From Candidatus Melainabacteria bacterium (lineage in GTDB: Bacteria > Cyanobacteriota > Vampirovibrionia > Obscuribacterales > Obscuribacteraceae), in NCBI GenBank assembly GCA_003242885.1, contig QKMZ01000006.1:1840061-1904060 (forward strand): a stretch of DNA of 64,000 bases. Direction: 5' to 3'. The notes beneath the pieces are model-generated. The model worked only from the letters and a program-made list of their open reading frames with translations. It searched no databases and was not told the origin of the DNA. Positions within the stretch are counted from its first letter, which is position 1; the number at the start of each line of letters is the position of its first letter. This document shows, in pieces, positions 25,476-32,662 of this stretch. The translations under genes were made by a program, and so were the position numbers.

Positions 25476-26270
25476 ATGCACAGAGACATAAGAAGGAGCA
25501 TTGCGCTCTTGGTGGCGTTTACGTTCGCGTCTTCTCTAGTTACGACAAATGCTGCACTCGCAGCAAACATCGACGAACCATTCAAGAAACTATTTTCCGG
25601 CATCGCCTCTTGGTACGGTGGGAAGTTCCACGGAAGGCGCACTGCTTCTGGCACTCGGTACGACATGCACAGCATGACATGCGCGCATAAGACGCTACCG
25701 TTCGGAACAAAACTTTTGGTCAAGAATCCGTCCAACGGCAAAACATGCCAGGTTACAGTGACAGACCGCGGACCTTATTATGGCAAACGTGTCATTGATC
25801 TATCGAAAGCAGCAGCTGACAGGCTGGAACTTGATGGTATTGGGCATGTGGTTTGCTACCTCGGAAAAGCTGTTGGTAAGGGAATCGGCGGTGCCGCAAA
25901 GGGCATTGAAAAAACTGCAAAAGGAATCGAAGGAACAGCAAAAGAGACAGGCGAATCAATCGCCAGTCTCCCCAATCGTCTTGGAAAAGTAGCCAAGGAA
26001 ATCGGAGAAACCGCTGCAGCGCCAATTTCCAGAGGCGTGACTATCGCATCGAAACCAATGAACAGGCAAGAGTACCGCAAAGAAATCGAGCGCTATTACA
26101 AGGCGAAAGACTTTGTCGATGATGGTGTAGAACTCGCACATTGGGAAGTAAAAGGAAGTTTCGAACCACGAGCAAAAACCGGATGTTTGCTAGTCCCTGA
26201 GGCAGGTTATTCAGGTACGAGTAAGCACAACCGCAGCGTAATCTCCGGTCTGGATCAAGACATCTTCTAG
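25476..26270 (+). CDS. RlpA-like double-psi beta-barrel protein
   Basis: A secreted cell wall protein. The ATG at 25476 has GAGGA 10 bases upstream; a TTG nine bases earlier is less likely. A signal peptide (RSIALLVAFTFASSLVTTNAALA) is followed by the RlpA barrel: GIASWYGGKFHGRRTASG, MTCAHKTLPFGTKLLVKN, VTVTDRGPYYGKRVIDLSKAAADRL. The catalytic Asp (TDRGP) and His (CAHKTLPFG) of lytic transglycosylase RlpA are both present. After the barrel come degenerate repeats of the type GKGIGGAAKGIEKTAKGIEG, followed by a charged tail. No SPOR domain is seen, unlike the septal RlpA of E. coli. Total 264 residues. Confidence 0.85.
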   Translation: MHRDIRRSIALLVAFTFASSLVTTNAALAANIDEPFKKLFSGIASWYGGKFHGRRTASGTRYDMHSMTCAHKTLPFGTKLLVKNPSNGKTCQVTVTDRGPYYGKRVIDLSKAAADRLELDGIGHVVCYLGKAVGKGIGGAAKGIEKTAKGIEGTAKETGESIASLPNRLGKVAKEIGETAAAPISRGVTIASKPMNRQEYRKEIERYYKAKDFVDDGVELAHWEVKGSFEPRAKTGCLLVPEAGYSGTSKHNRSVISGLDQDIF

Positions 26271-26274
26271 GTTA

Positions 26275-26690
26275 TTGCAGGGGTTGGGCTATGCTTATTC
26301 AGTAGGTTCGACGCCATGCTTATTGAGTCTACCGTAGGGTCGACGCCATGCGTCGACCGTTTCAAAAACCGCACAATGCATGCGCCAGGGCGGGATACAT
26401 CCAGCGCCTCCTGCTGTTCAATACGTAATCTCAATTCAACGAAAAACAAACCCAATCAATCGGCGGGAGGCATAAATGCCTCCCCTACAATCGAAAATGA
26501 AGTTGGGGCGGCATGAATGCCGCCCGCCATTGTTTTCGAACGCGGTCCTCTTTGCTCAGATTGAACTTCATTCGCTACGGCAACGCTTGCGTCGCCATAA
26601 GAAACGGGCGCGTACAATGCGGCCCCACGTTAAACGTCCGTGCATGCGGCCCACTCTAAACGGAGTGTGCAATGCGGCCCTACATCTCGT
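26275..26690. repeat. Cluster of hairpin repeats
   Basis: At least six members of the hairpin family occur in about 400 bases. They include TCGACGCCATGC (near 26308), GGTCGACGCCATGCGTCGACC (26338-26358), GGGAGGCATAAATGCCTCCC (26465-26485), GGGGCGGCATGAATGCCGCC (26507-26526) and several GCGGCC copies near 26608-26690. The last copy ends with GTAGGG read on the minus strand and supplies the TAG stop codon of the DUF4239 gene. Confidence 0.7.
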
Positions 26691-27474
26691 AGTTTTTGTT
26701 AATGCCGAGAAGACGTTCGAAGATGAGCTTGTCTACGTACAAAGCATCGGGCTTGATTTTCATGTCGCCCGAAAATGGATAGCCGAACATCAATACCAAA
26801 AACAAGTTCAACGCAATCAAAGACGATGAAAGAGCAGTCATGATTATCTGCGATTTCAAATTTCTCAAACCAAAGAAGTACGAAAACACACTACAGACAG
26901 CAGCTCCAAGGACGAGAACAACCCATTCCTCGATAGGCATTCCGTTGTCGGATATGTTTGTCCGAGCGCGCCTGTTATCCCACAGATTACAAACAGCTTC
27001 CACGGCCATTGGATAAATGGCTTTTTGGCTCTCTGTAACCGGCTCATAATCAATAACTTCGTGAATCAAGTCAAATACCAATTTACGAGCTTTGAAACTT
27101 TTGTTTTGGGTGCCCATAAGATCCCATTCGACCTGAACAACTTCGGTCACATAATCAAGACACATTGCCTCGATCTTTTTTTGTTTCTGTTCAGGAAAGC
27201 GTCGGGATAAAACAAATACATCAGCCAAGCTATTAGCCTCAGCTTCAACGATTGTGCGCGCTTCTTGAAAGCGGGTCATCGCATCGACGACAACGAGTCC
27301 CAGTAAAACCGCGTACATCGTGCCCACGACGGACAGCATGTAGCCGCCCACCTCGTGGTTCTCCATAAGCGAGTCGATATGGACCTTCTGACGAACCCAA
27401 ATCAATCCAACTACCGACAACAACACAGCTAGTGTAAAAATCGTGATGGAGCTGAAGTAACTGTCGACTTGCAT
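26680..27474 (-). CDS. DUF4239 (bestrophin-like) membrane protein
   Basis: A 264-residue membrane protein matching DUF4239 as I recall it. It has two N-terminal transmembrane segments (about 7-26 and 45-62, the latter with GTMYAVLLGLVVVDAMTRFQEA) and a cytoplasmic helical region with VEAEANSLADVFVLSRRFP. Two C-terminal transmembrane segments follow (WVVLVLGAAVCSVFSYFFG and MTALSSSLIALNLFLVLMFGYPFSG). Relatives are distantly linked to bestrophin anion channels, but function in bacteria is unproven. The stop codon TAG is part of the hairpin repeat downstream. Confidence 0.8.
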   Translation of the reverse strand: MQVDSYFSSITIFTLAVLLSVVGLIWVRQKVHIDSLMENHEVGGYMLSVVGTMYAVLLGLVVVDAMTRFQEARTIVEAEANSLADVFVLSRRFPEQKQKKIEAMCLDYVTEVVQVEWDLMGTQNKSFKARKLVFDLIHEVIDYEPVTESQKAIYPMAVEAVCNLWDNRRARTNISDNGMPIEEWVVLVLGAAVCSVFSYFFGLRNLKSQIIMTALSSSLIALNLFLVLMFGYPFSGDMKIKPDALYVDKLIFERLLGINKNYEM

Positions 27475-27529
27475 TATGCCTGTATTGTGTGTGAGGCCGC
27501 TTTCAGTTAGGACACCGTCTTTTTTTTCG

Positions 27530-27723
27530 AAATCGAGCTGCTTTCGGTTCTGACGCTCTTATTCTTCTGAGATTTGGCTGCTTCCGGTTCTACCGTTGGT
27601 TATTGTTTTTGATTGGGCTGCTTCCGGTTCTGCCGTTGGTTATTGTTTTTGATTGGGCTGCTTCCGGTCCAGAACGTAGAATGACTTCAGAAGGCACTGT
27701 AGGGGCGGCATAAATGCCGCCCG
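27530..27723. repeat. 40-bp tandem repeat followed by a hairpin
   Basis: The unit GGGCTGCTTCCGGTTCTGCC plus GTTGGTTATTGTTTTTGATT recurs with a 40-base period between about 27570 and 27668, roughly two and a half copies, with more diverged sequence back to 27530. It is followed at 27702-27721 by GGGGCGGCATAAATGCCGCC, a member of the hairpin family that lies about 9 bases beyond the fmdB stop codon. No gene is seen in the 27475-27729 gap. Confidence 0.75.
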
Positions 27724-27729
27724 TTTTCT

Positions 27730-27981
27730 CTAGTGACAGGTCCCGCAGGAAGAACTAGAGCACGAGCCACAGCCGCCGCCACCAGAAGAGCTCGAAGATT
27801 TACTGGTACCCTGACCGACATCAGGGGTGGTGCCACCGGCTCGAATGAACGCGTTCCAAATACGCGTAACTTCAGTGCTGCCGCACTTGTCGCAAGCGCA
27901 GTCGGTGGATTCTGCCGTCATTGAACGTTCAACAGTGAACACCTCTCGGCAGTCTTTGCAGCGGTAATCATATTGAGCCAT
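27730..27981 (-). CDS. FmdB-type zinc ribbon protein
   Basis: A small (83-residue) protein of the FmdB/putative regulatory zinc ribbon family. It begins with YDYRCKDCREVFTVERSM and CACDKCGSTEVTRIWNAF, giving two CxxC knuckles expected to bind one zinc. The C-terminus is Gly/Ser-rich and ends with a second Cys cluster (GGCGSCSSSSCGTCH), which may bind another metal. AGAGG is 10 bases before the ATG. It follows the site-2 protease gene on the same strand by 20 bp and is likely co-transcribed. Role unknown. Confidence 0.85.
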   Translation of the reverse strand: MAQYDYRCKDCREVFTVERSMTAESTDCACDKCGSTEVTRIWNAFIRAGGTTPDVGQGTSKSSSSSGGGGCGSCSSSSCGTCH

Positions 27982-28001
27982 CTCTTGAAACCTCTGACTT
28001 A

Positions 28002-29441
28002 TTAGTGTGCTGGAACTGTTGCAGGCGTACCGGTTTCTGCCGCCGGCGTTTTGGTTTCGGTCGCAGGCAAGGTGGATTCCGAGCTAGACTGCGGTACAGA
28101 TTCTGTCGTCGTTGCAGGAATCGAATCAGCAGCCGGAGTGCCAGTATTGCTTCTGCTCTGTGAAGCGTCCTTTTGATCACTTTGCTGCTGGCGGACTTCT
28201 TTCGCCTTCTCTTTCATTGCTTTGAATGACAGCTTGCCGGTCATCAACGCGCTCACGTCATTGACCATGATGACGACCATAAGCACAATCAAGCTAATGA
28301 AGCCCCATTTAACTATTTCGCCCTGCGCTTTCTCGTGCATTGGTCTGCCACGAATCGCTTCGAATAACATGAAGGCAAGGTGACCTCCATCCAGTGCAGG
28401 CCACGGTAAGAGGTTGATGATGGCCAGATCCATGCTGATCATGATCGTAAACATGAACAGCTTGCTCCAGTCTTGTTGAGCAACATCGGCGCCAAAAACG
28501 ACCACGGCGAGAACACCGTGTAAGTCACCAATACCGACAGCTGGTGCGCCTCCGGCAGCCTTCTTAGCACCCATCATCCCCTGAGCCAGACCCTGAACCA
28601 TCTGCCCTAAAGCATCGAGCATTTGCTTGGTCAGCTCATACAACTTGTAACCGGCATAACCGGCAATCTCAAAAATATTACCTTCGACTTTGCTGAAATA
28701 AGCGACACGGTCGGTCAATTTGAGACCGATTTGCCCTTTCTCGTTTGGAGTCATTTCCAGCGTCAGTTTCTGCATACCATCTTCTTTGGCTTGGTACGCT
28801 TTCTCGTCGACAGCTCGGAGATCCGCTTCTGTTTGCTCTTTTGCGTCAGCGGAGGCAGGAGCGTCTACATCCGCCGGACGACGAATAGTCACCGTCATGT
28901 GCTTGTTTTTGTGTGCCTGGATAGCGGAAATGGCTTCCGCCGTCGTTTTTACCTTGGCACCATCGATATCGACGATCATGTCGCCGGTTTGAAAACCTGC
29001 ATTTTGAGCAATCGGATTGTCCTTGCCAACCACCCCTTCAGATACAACCCGGGTGACCGGATCGCCCAGGGATAGGACCATAACCAAGCAGACGAGATAG
29101 GCAAAGATGACGTTGAAAGTTACCCCAGCGACAGCGACCAGAGCGCGTTGCCAGATTGGAAACTTGCGAAAGGGTTTCTCAGGAGGACCAAATGCGTCAG
29201 CGTTGGATTCATCGCCCAGCTCGGGAATAGCAACGTATCCACCCAAAAGACAGGCGTGGATTTTGAACTCGGTATTCCATCGCTTGCCAATCGTCACCGA
29301 AGGTCCGAAAGGCAGCCCAAAACCGAAGACCGGGGTCTGGAAGCCAAAGAACCTGGCAACCAGGAAATGCCCGCACTCGTGCACGATGATGAGCACGCTC
29401 AGTATGCCGAGCATTGTTAATATCGCAAAAGCCTTTTCCAC
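28002..29441 (-). CDS. Site-2 (RseP-like) intramembrane metalloprotease
   Basis: A membrane zinc protease that cuts substrates within the bilayer, typically anti-sigma factors, in regulated intramembrane proteolysis. The first transmembrane helix holds the HExxH site (IVHECGHFLVARFFG, near residue 22). A PDZ domain follows (about 120-200: PIAQNAGFQTGDMIVDIDGAKV) with an unusual Ala/Asp/Glu insertion, and the second metal site is LLPWPALDGGHLAFML near residue 345. The last transmembrane helix is about 400-420. After it comes a Lys/Gln- then Ser/Thr/Pro/Ala-rich tail of about 55 residues ending the 479-residue chain. The start is GTG, with GAGG in the end of the SpoIID gene 7 bp upstream. Confidence 0.92.
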   Translation of the reverse strand: MEKAFAILTMLGILSVLIIVHECGHFLVARFFGFQTPVFGFGLPFGPSVTIGKRWNTEFKIHACLLGGYVAIPELGDESNADAFGPPEKPFRKFPIWQRALVAVAGVTFNVIFAYLVCLVMVLSLGDPVTRVVSEGVVGKDNPIAQNAGFQTGDMIVDIDGAKVKTTAEAISAIQAHKNKHMTVTIRRPADVDAPASADAKEQTEADLRAVDEKAYQAKEDGMQKLTLEMTPNEKGQIGLKLTDRVAYFSKVEGNIFEIAGYAGYKLYELTKQMLDALGQMVQGLAQGMMGAKKAAGGAPAVGIGDLHGVLAVVVFGADVAQQDWSKLFMFTIMISMDLAIINLLPWPALDGGHLAFMLFEAIRGRPMHEKAQGEIVKWGFISLIVLMVVIMVNDVSALMTGKLSFKAMKEKAKEVRQQQSDQKDASQSRSNTGTPAADSIPATTTESVPQSSSESTLPATETKTPAAETGTPATVPAH

Positions 29442-29448
29442 TTGGACC

Positions 29449-31146
29449 TCAAATGCCAGGAGACCTGTTCAGGTACTCCACCGAAACATCCCTATAGTAA
29501 TAGGATAGTATCTGGGCTGCATTATAACCACTCTCTGCAAGGGTTCTGGCGCCGTATTGAGACATGCCAAGCCCGTGGCCAAAGCCGCGTCCGGCGAATA
29601 TGTAACTTCCGTCTTCAAACGACACATTAAAAATGGAGCTGGGCAGCTTAAACACTTGCCGGAGGCGCTCTCCCGAGACCAGCGTAGTGTTATCGACTGA
29701 CACAACCGCCGCCTGCCGCACGCGGTTGGAAGCCACCTTCCAAAACGGATGGATAGACAGTAGTGTCCCCTGCTTTAGTCCAAAAGCCTTCTCTGCTTGA
29801 TCGACTGTGTAACGACGCTGCCAAGAAAAGTGGGGGGAGTTGTCATCGTAATCGACAACGGGCTGGACGTATGGAATTTCCTTTCCCCAAACATTCTCGC
29901 CCGCTTCAGTCGCACCACCACTGGTGCTGTGAAAAAAGGCAGAAATTACCTTTTGATTGTGCTTCAAAACAATGCCGGAAGTTTCATCGCAAGCTCGATT
30001 TCCTGATGTTGTCTCACTTTCAACCCCGAGATAAACCTGGTCGTCTGTCGTATCTTTCAGGTCGTAGTTTTCTCTTTCGTTCTTCCAGTAGTTGGCCACT
30101 GCATACGAGCGGGCGGCGATACTTTGCGCTTTGACTGCCTCTAAGTGCCATGTTGTGGGCATCTCAGAGGGAACGACTGACAGTAAATAGTCTTCCAAAT
30201 CAACCAAATTGATCGCCTGGAATGAAACTTCTCCACCTGCTATCGCCACAGGCTTGAACCAGATAGCACCTCTATATACTCGCCCGTTATAGGAAAGCAG
30301 ACCATCTTTGGCTTGAGGAACCACCAAATAGCCCACCGGTTTTATTCCACGTTTTGGTCCTGGAGCAGCCACAGCGGCGGTCGGGGCGGCAATGGCATTC
30401 GCATTAGGGGCAGAGCCAGAGGAAATAGTTCCTGTGGCGGTCCCTGCCGTCAAAGAGGAGGGCTTACCAAGGATCAATTTTGGTTGCGGAACATCAAAAG
30501 CCAGAGAAAATTTGGTCAGTACGGCTCCGTTTGGCTGAAACCCGGAGAGGGGCGGCAGCACTCTTGGTGCCATGGCGACAACCTGGCGGATCGAGCTTGT
30601 GCTGGGCGCTTGAGCCAGGCAAAACTGATCGGCGCCGGAGAAAACCAGACGTTTGTTTTCGCACTTCAATTGAAATCTACTACCAGCAGCAACATTGAAT
30701 GCAGGTTGCATGGTCGCTAGATTAACGATGCTTGCTCCATCGATCATGGCTATGTCAGGCGTTTTCGACGAGCGGCTCAGGAGAACTCTTATCACTTGTC
30801 CCGAACGAGAAGGCACAATCTGACTCACCGGATACGATGGCAAGCTATTAATTGCTTCCGAGGCTGATTTCGCAAAAGCTGTAGAAGGGGTCGTGGTACA
30901 GGGAGCAGCGCCGCTAGCAAAAGTCGAGGGCGCCGCAGCTCCGGCAGCAAAAGTCGAAGTCGCAGCTGCGGCGGCCGAAGGAGAGGCATCAGTGGAAGAA
31001 GCAGAAACAGAAGGCGCGGCATGCACGGCCGAAGCGACATTCAAATCGCTCGCATTATCTTCAGCAGCGATGGCTACGCTAGGTAAAAAAAAACGCCGGA
31101 CAGTACTGTGATGGCAGATAGAAGTGCGCTTCTGGCGGTCCACCAA
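29449..31146 (-). CDS. SpoIID/LytB domain protein (main frame)
   Basis: A cell wall protein related to SpoIID, a lytic transglycosylase that trims peptidoglycan. The C-terminal 250 residues have the family blocks LEDYLLSVVPSEMPTTWHLEAVKAQSIAARSYA (read as PSEMPTTW and QSIAARSYAVANY), VSAFFHSTSGGATEAGENVWG and GRGFGHGLGMSQYGA. The catalytic Glu is in the PSEM segment. Before it is an Ala/Pro/Ser-rich linker. The frame as it stands begins with no usable signal peptide. The overlapping frame 31074-31454 supplies one, and the two join at a run of nine T near 31085. The product is probably one exported protein of about 680 residues. It lies just upstream of the site-2 protease gene. Confidence 0.85.
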   Translation of the reverse strand: MVDRQKRTSICHHSTVRRFFLPSVAIAAEDNASDLNVASAVHAAPSVSASSTDASPSAAAAATSTFAAGAAAPSTFASGAAPCTTTPSTAFAKSASEAINSLPSYPVSQIVPSRSGQVIRVLLSRSSKTPDIAMIDGASIVNLATMQPAFNVAAGSRFQLKCENKRLVFSGADQFCLAQAPSTSSIRQVVAMAPRVLPPLSGFQPNGAVLTKFSLAFDVPQPKLILGKPSSLTAGTATGTISSGSAPNANAIAAPTAAVAAPGPKRGIKPVGYLVVPQAKDGLLSYNGRVYRGAIWFKPVAIAGGEVSFQAINLVDLEDYLLSVVPSEMPTTWHLEAVKAQSIAARSYAVANYWKNERENYDLKDTTDDQVYLGVESETTSGNRACDETSGIVLKHNQKVISAFFHSTSGGATEAGENVWGKEIPYVQPVVDYDDNSPHFSWQRRYTVDQAEKAFGLKQGTLLSIHPFWKVASNRVRQAAVVSVDNTTLVSGERLRQVFKLPSSIFNVSFEDGSYIFAGRGFGHGLGMSQYGARTLAESGYNAAQILSYYYRDVSVEYLNRSPGI

Positions 31147-31454
31147 TTGCTTCGAGTGCGGTTGCTCGCGGTTCTTACCGGGCTCTCTTTGACCTCGGCT
31201 TCCCCGATCGCCTCGAGTTTTGACGCAAAACCCCAGTTAGACTCACGCTGAGTCTCTGGTTCGTTCTGGACCAATCCTCTCGATCTTAAAACGGCAAAGA
31301 CACAAGCCATAGCCGCAGCAATCTCGGCTGGGTCTGTCTGGCCAGTTTGGCTACCGGCGTGAGCTTGAGCCGGTTGGATATCTATTTTGAGGTTTGGCAT
31401 ATTAACTGTCATTGTCATTCCAAGATTATAGCCATTGGCAGCCCAGTAAAACAT
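31074..31454 (-). CDS. N-terminal part of the SpoIID/LytB protein (frameshifted)
   Basis: A 126-residue frame ending with a hydrophobic stretch (SALLSAITVLSGVFFYLA) at a T9 run. The other frame continues from the same point as PSVAIAAEDNAS, which would complete a signal anchor and cleavage site. A single extra T (or a -1 slip) at the T9 run fuses both frames. The N-terminus (TVNMPNLKIDIQPAQAHAG) is soluble and unrecognised. The likely start is an ATG near 31412, with GGA just upstream. Either a sequencing or assembly error, a real mutation, or programmed slippage on the homopolymer could explain it. Confidence 0.55.
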   Translation of the reverse strand: MFYWAANGYNLGMTMTVNMPNLKIDIQPAQAHAGSQTGQTDPAEIAAAMACVFAVLRSRGLVQNEPETQRESNWGFASKLEAIGEAEVKESPVRTASNRTRSNWWTARSALLSAITVLSGVFFYLA

Positions 31455-31567
31455 TGGCTGGATCGAGGTTTTTAGTCATTGGGAGGCAATTTGAGGCTTG
31501 CGTGGGCAAAGATTGGAGGCATTTTATTTACACCTTGACGCTAATCATCAAATTCAAGTCTCACATG

Positions 31568-31597
31568 TTGAGGGAAAAACCTGAGAAAATCCCTCAA
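31568..31597. repeat. Inverted repeat TTGAGGGA/TCCCTCAA
   Basis: An 8-bp perfect stem with a 14-base loop, located in the gap after atpG. The arms and the AGAAAATCCCTCA half are shared with the larger palindrome about 120 bases away at 31713, so the two are related elements. Confidence 0.55.
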
Positions 31598-31712
31598 CCT
31601 GGAAGCGCCTGGATTTGGCTTTTTTGCGATGCGGCAGCAAAGGTCCGTCATGCCCTTTCGAATCGCTGAATCCCAAAACGCCCAATGGATGGCGTTTCCA
31701 CTCAAAAGCAAT

Positions 31713-31742
31713 CTGAGGGATTTTCTCGAGAAAATCCCTCAG
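31713..31742. repeat. Perfect 30-base palindrome after atpG
   Basis: CTGAGGGATTTTCTC is followed directly by its exact reverse complement. It sits 33 bases beyond the atpG stop codon. It could act as a transcript end or stabiliser for the ATP synthase mRNA, although no T run follows on the minus strand. As DNA it is also a perfect dyad, with an XhoI-like CTCGAG centre. Confidence 0.65.
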
Positions 31743-31774
31743 CATGAATGCGTTCAGTTTTTGACCTGAAGGTC

Positions 31775-32656
31775 CTAGCCTTTGAGCGCTTCGGCGCCAC
31801 CGACAATTTCCAACAGTTCTTGAGTGATACCAGCCTGACGAGCTTTGTTGTATTCCAAAGTGAGGCTTGAAATCAGGTCGCGAGCGTTATTGGACGCGTT
31901 GGTCATGGCGTTCATTCGGGCAGCCAACTCGGAAGCTGATGCTTCGAGAAGACCTTGGAAGATCACGTTTTCCATGTATTTCGGCAGAAGTTCTAAGCGC
32001 ATAACTTCGACAATCGAAGGCTCAAAGAGGGTTTCTGCAGAAGGCATTCCGGTCTCTTCTCTGACAGGCAGTTCGATAGGCAACACTTTCGTGTTGATGA
32101 CTCGCGAGCGCAGGAGGTTGATGAAGTCCGATCCGATCAATTCCACTGCGTCGACCTTTTTTTCGACGTAGAGGTCAGCAGCCTCTTGCGCAATCAATCT
32201 GGCAACTTCAACCGTCGGGATTGCCGGCAGGTTGGTGTGTTGCTTGATTTTTTCAATCTTGATTGATTTGAAGAACGCTGCTGCTTTCAATCCGATAAGA
32301 ATGAGTTTGACTTCTTTCTTTTCTTCTTGAAGTTGCCTGATGCGAATCATCGCTTCACGGAAGATGACACTGTTGTAGCCGCCGCACAATCCGCGGTCTG
32401 ACGACAAAATGATCACTGCAACCGTTTTAATTGGCCGTCTTTCGAGAAGCTGCAAGCCTTGCAAATCGATTTCAGCGATTTCCGACACGGCCCGTTTGAG
32501 CATGCCGACAACGGCTTGCGTAAACGGTCTTGCCGCCATCATCTTCATCTGTGCCCGACGCACTTTTGCCGCCGCCACCATCTTCATGGCTTTGGTGATT
32601 TTTTGCGTAGATTGCACCGACTTGATTCGGTTTCTAATTGCTTTTAGGTTCGCCAT
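31775..32656 (-). CDS. atpG: ATP synthase gamma subunit
   Basis: The central stalk of F1, rotating inside the alpha3beta3 head. At 293 residues it has the N-terminal helix pattern LKAIRNRIKSVQSTQKITKAMKMVAAAKVRRAQ, quoted in part as RIKSVQSTQKITKAM, then SDRGLCGGYNSVIF. The C-terminal helix is ASNNARDLISSLTLEYNKAR. The length lacks the extra regulatory segment of cyanobacterial and chloroplast gamma (usually about 315-325 residues). It is the last gene of the cluster, 6 bp after atpA. No beta or epsilon gene follows, as in cyanobacteria, where these lie elsewhere. Confidence 0.96.
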   Translation of the reverse strand: MANLKAIRNRIKSVQSTQKITKAMKMVAAAKVRRAQMKMMAARPFTQAVVGMLKRAVSEIAEIDLQGLQLLERRPIKTVAVIILSSDRGLCGGYNSVIFREAMIRIRQLQEEKKEVKLILIGLKAAAFFKSIKIEKIKQHTNLPAIPTVEVARLIAQEAADLYVEKKVDAVELIGSDFINLLRSRVINTKVLPIELPVREETGMPSAETLFEPSIVEVMRLELLPKYMENVIFQGLLEASASELAARMNAMTNASNNARDLISSLTLEYNKARQAGITQELLEIVGGAEALKG

Positions 32657-32662
32657 TTTTCT

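Noticed and set aside
26275..26690. CRISPR-like cluster of repeats
   Set aside because: Repeat copies differ in sequence and spacing and are self-complementary hairpins of the family found all over the window. No cas gene is present.
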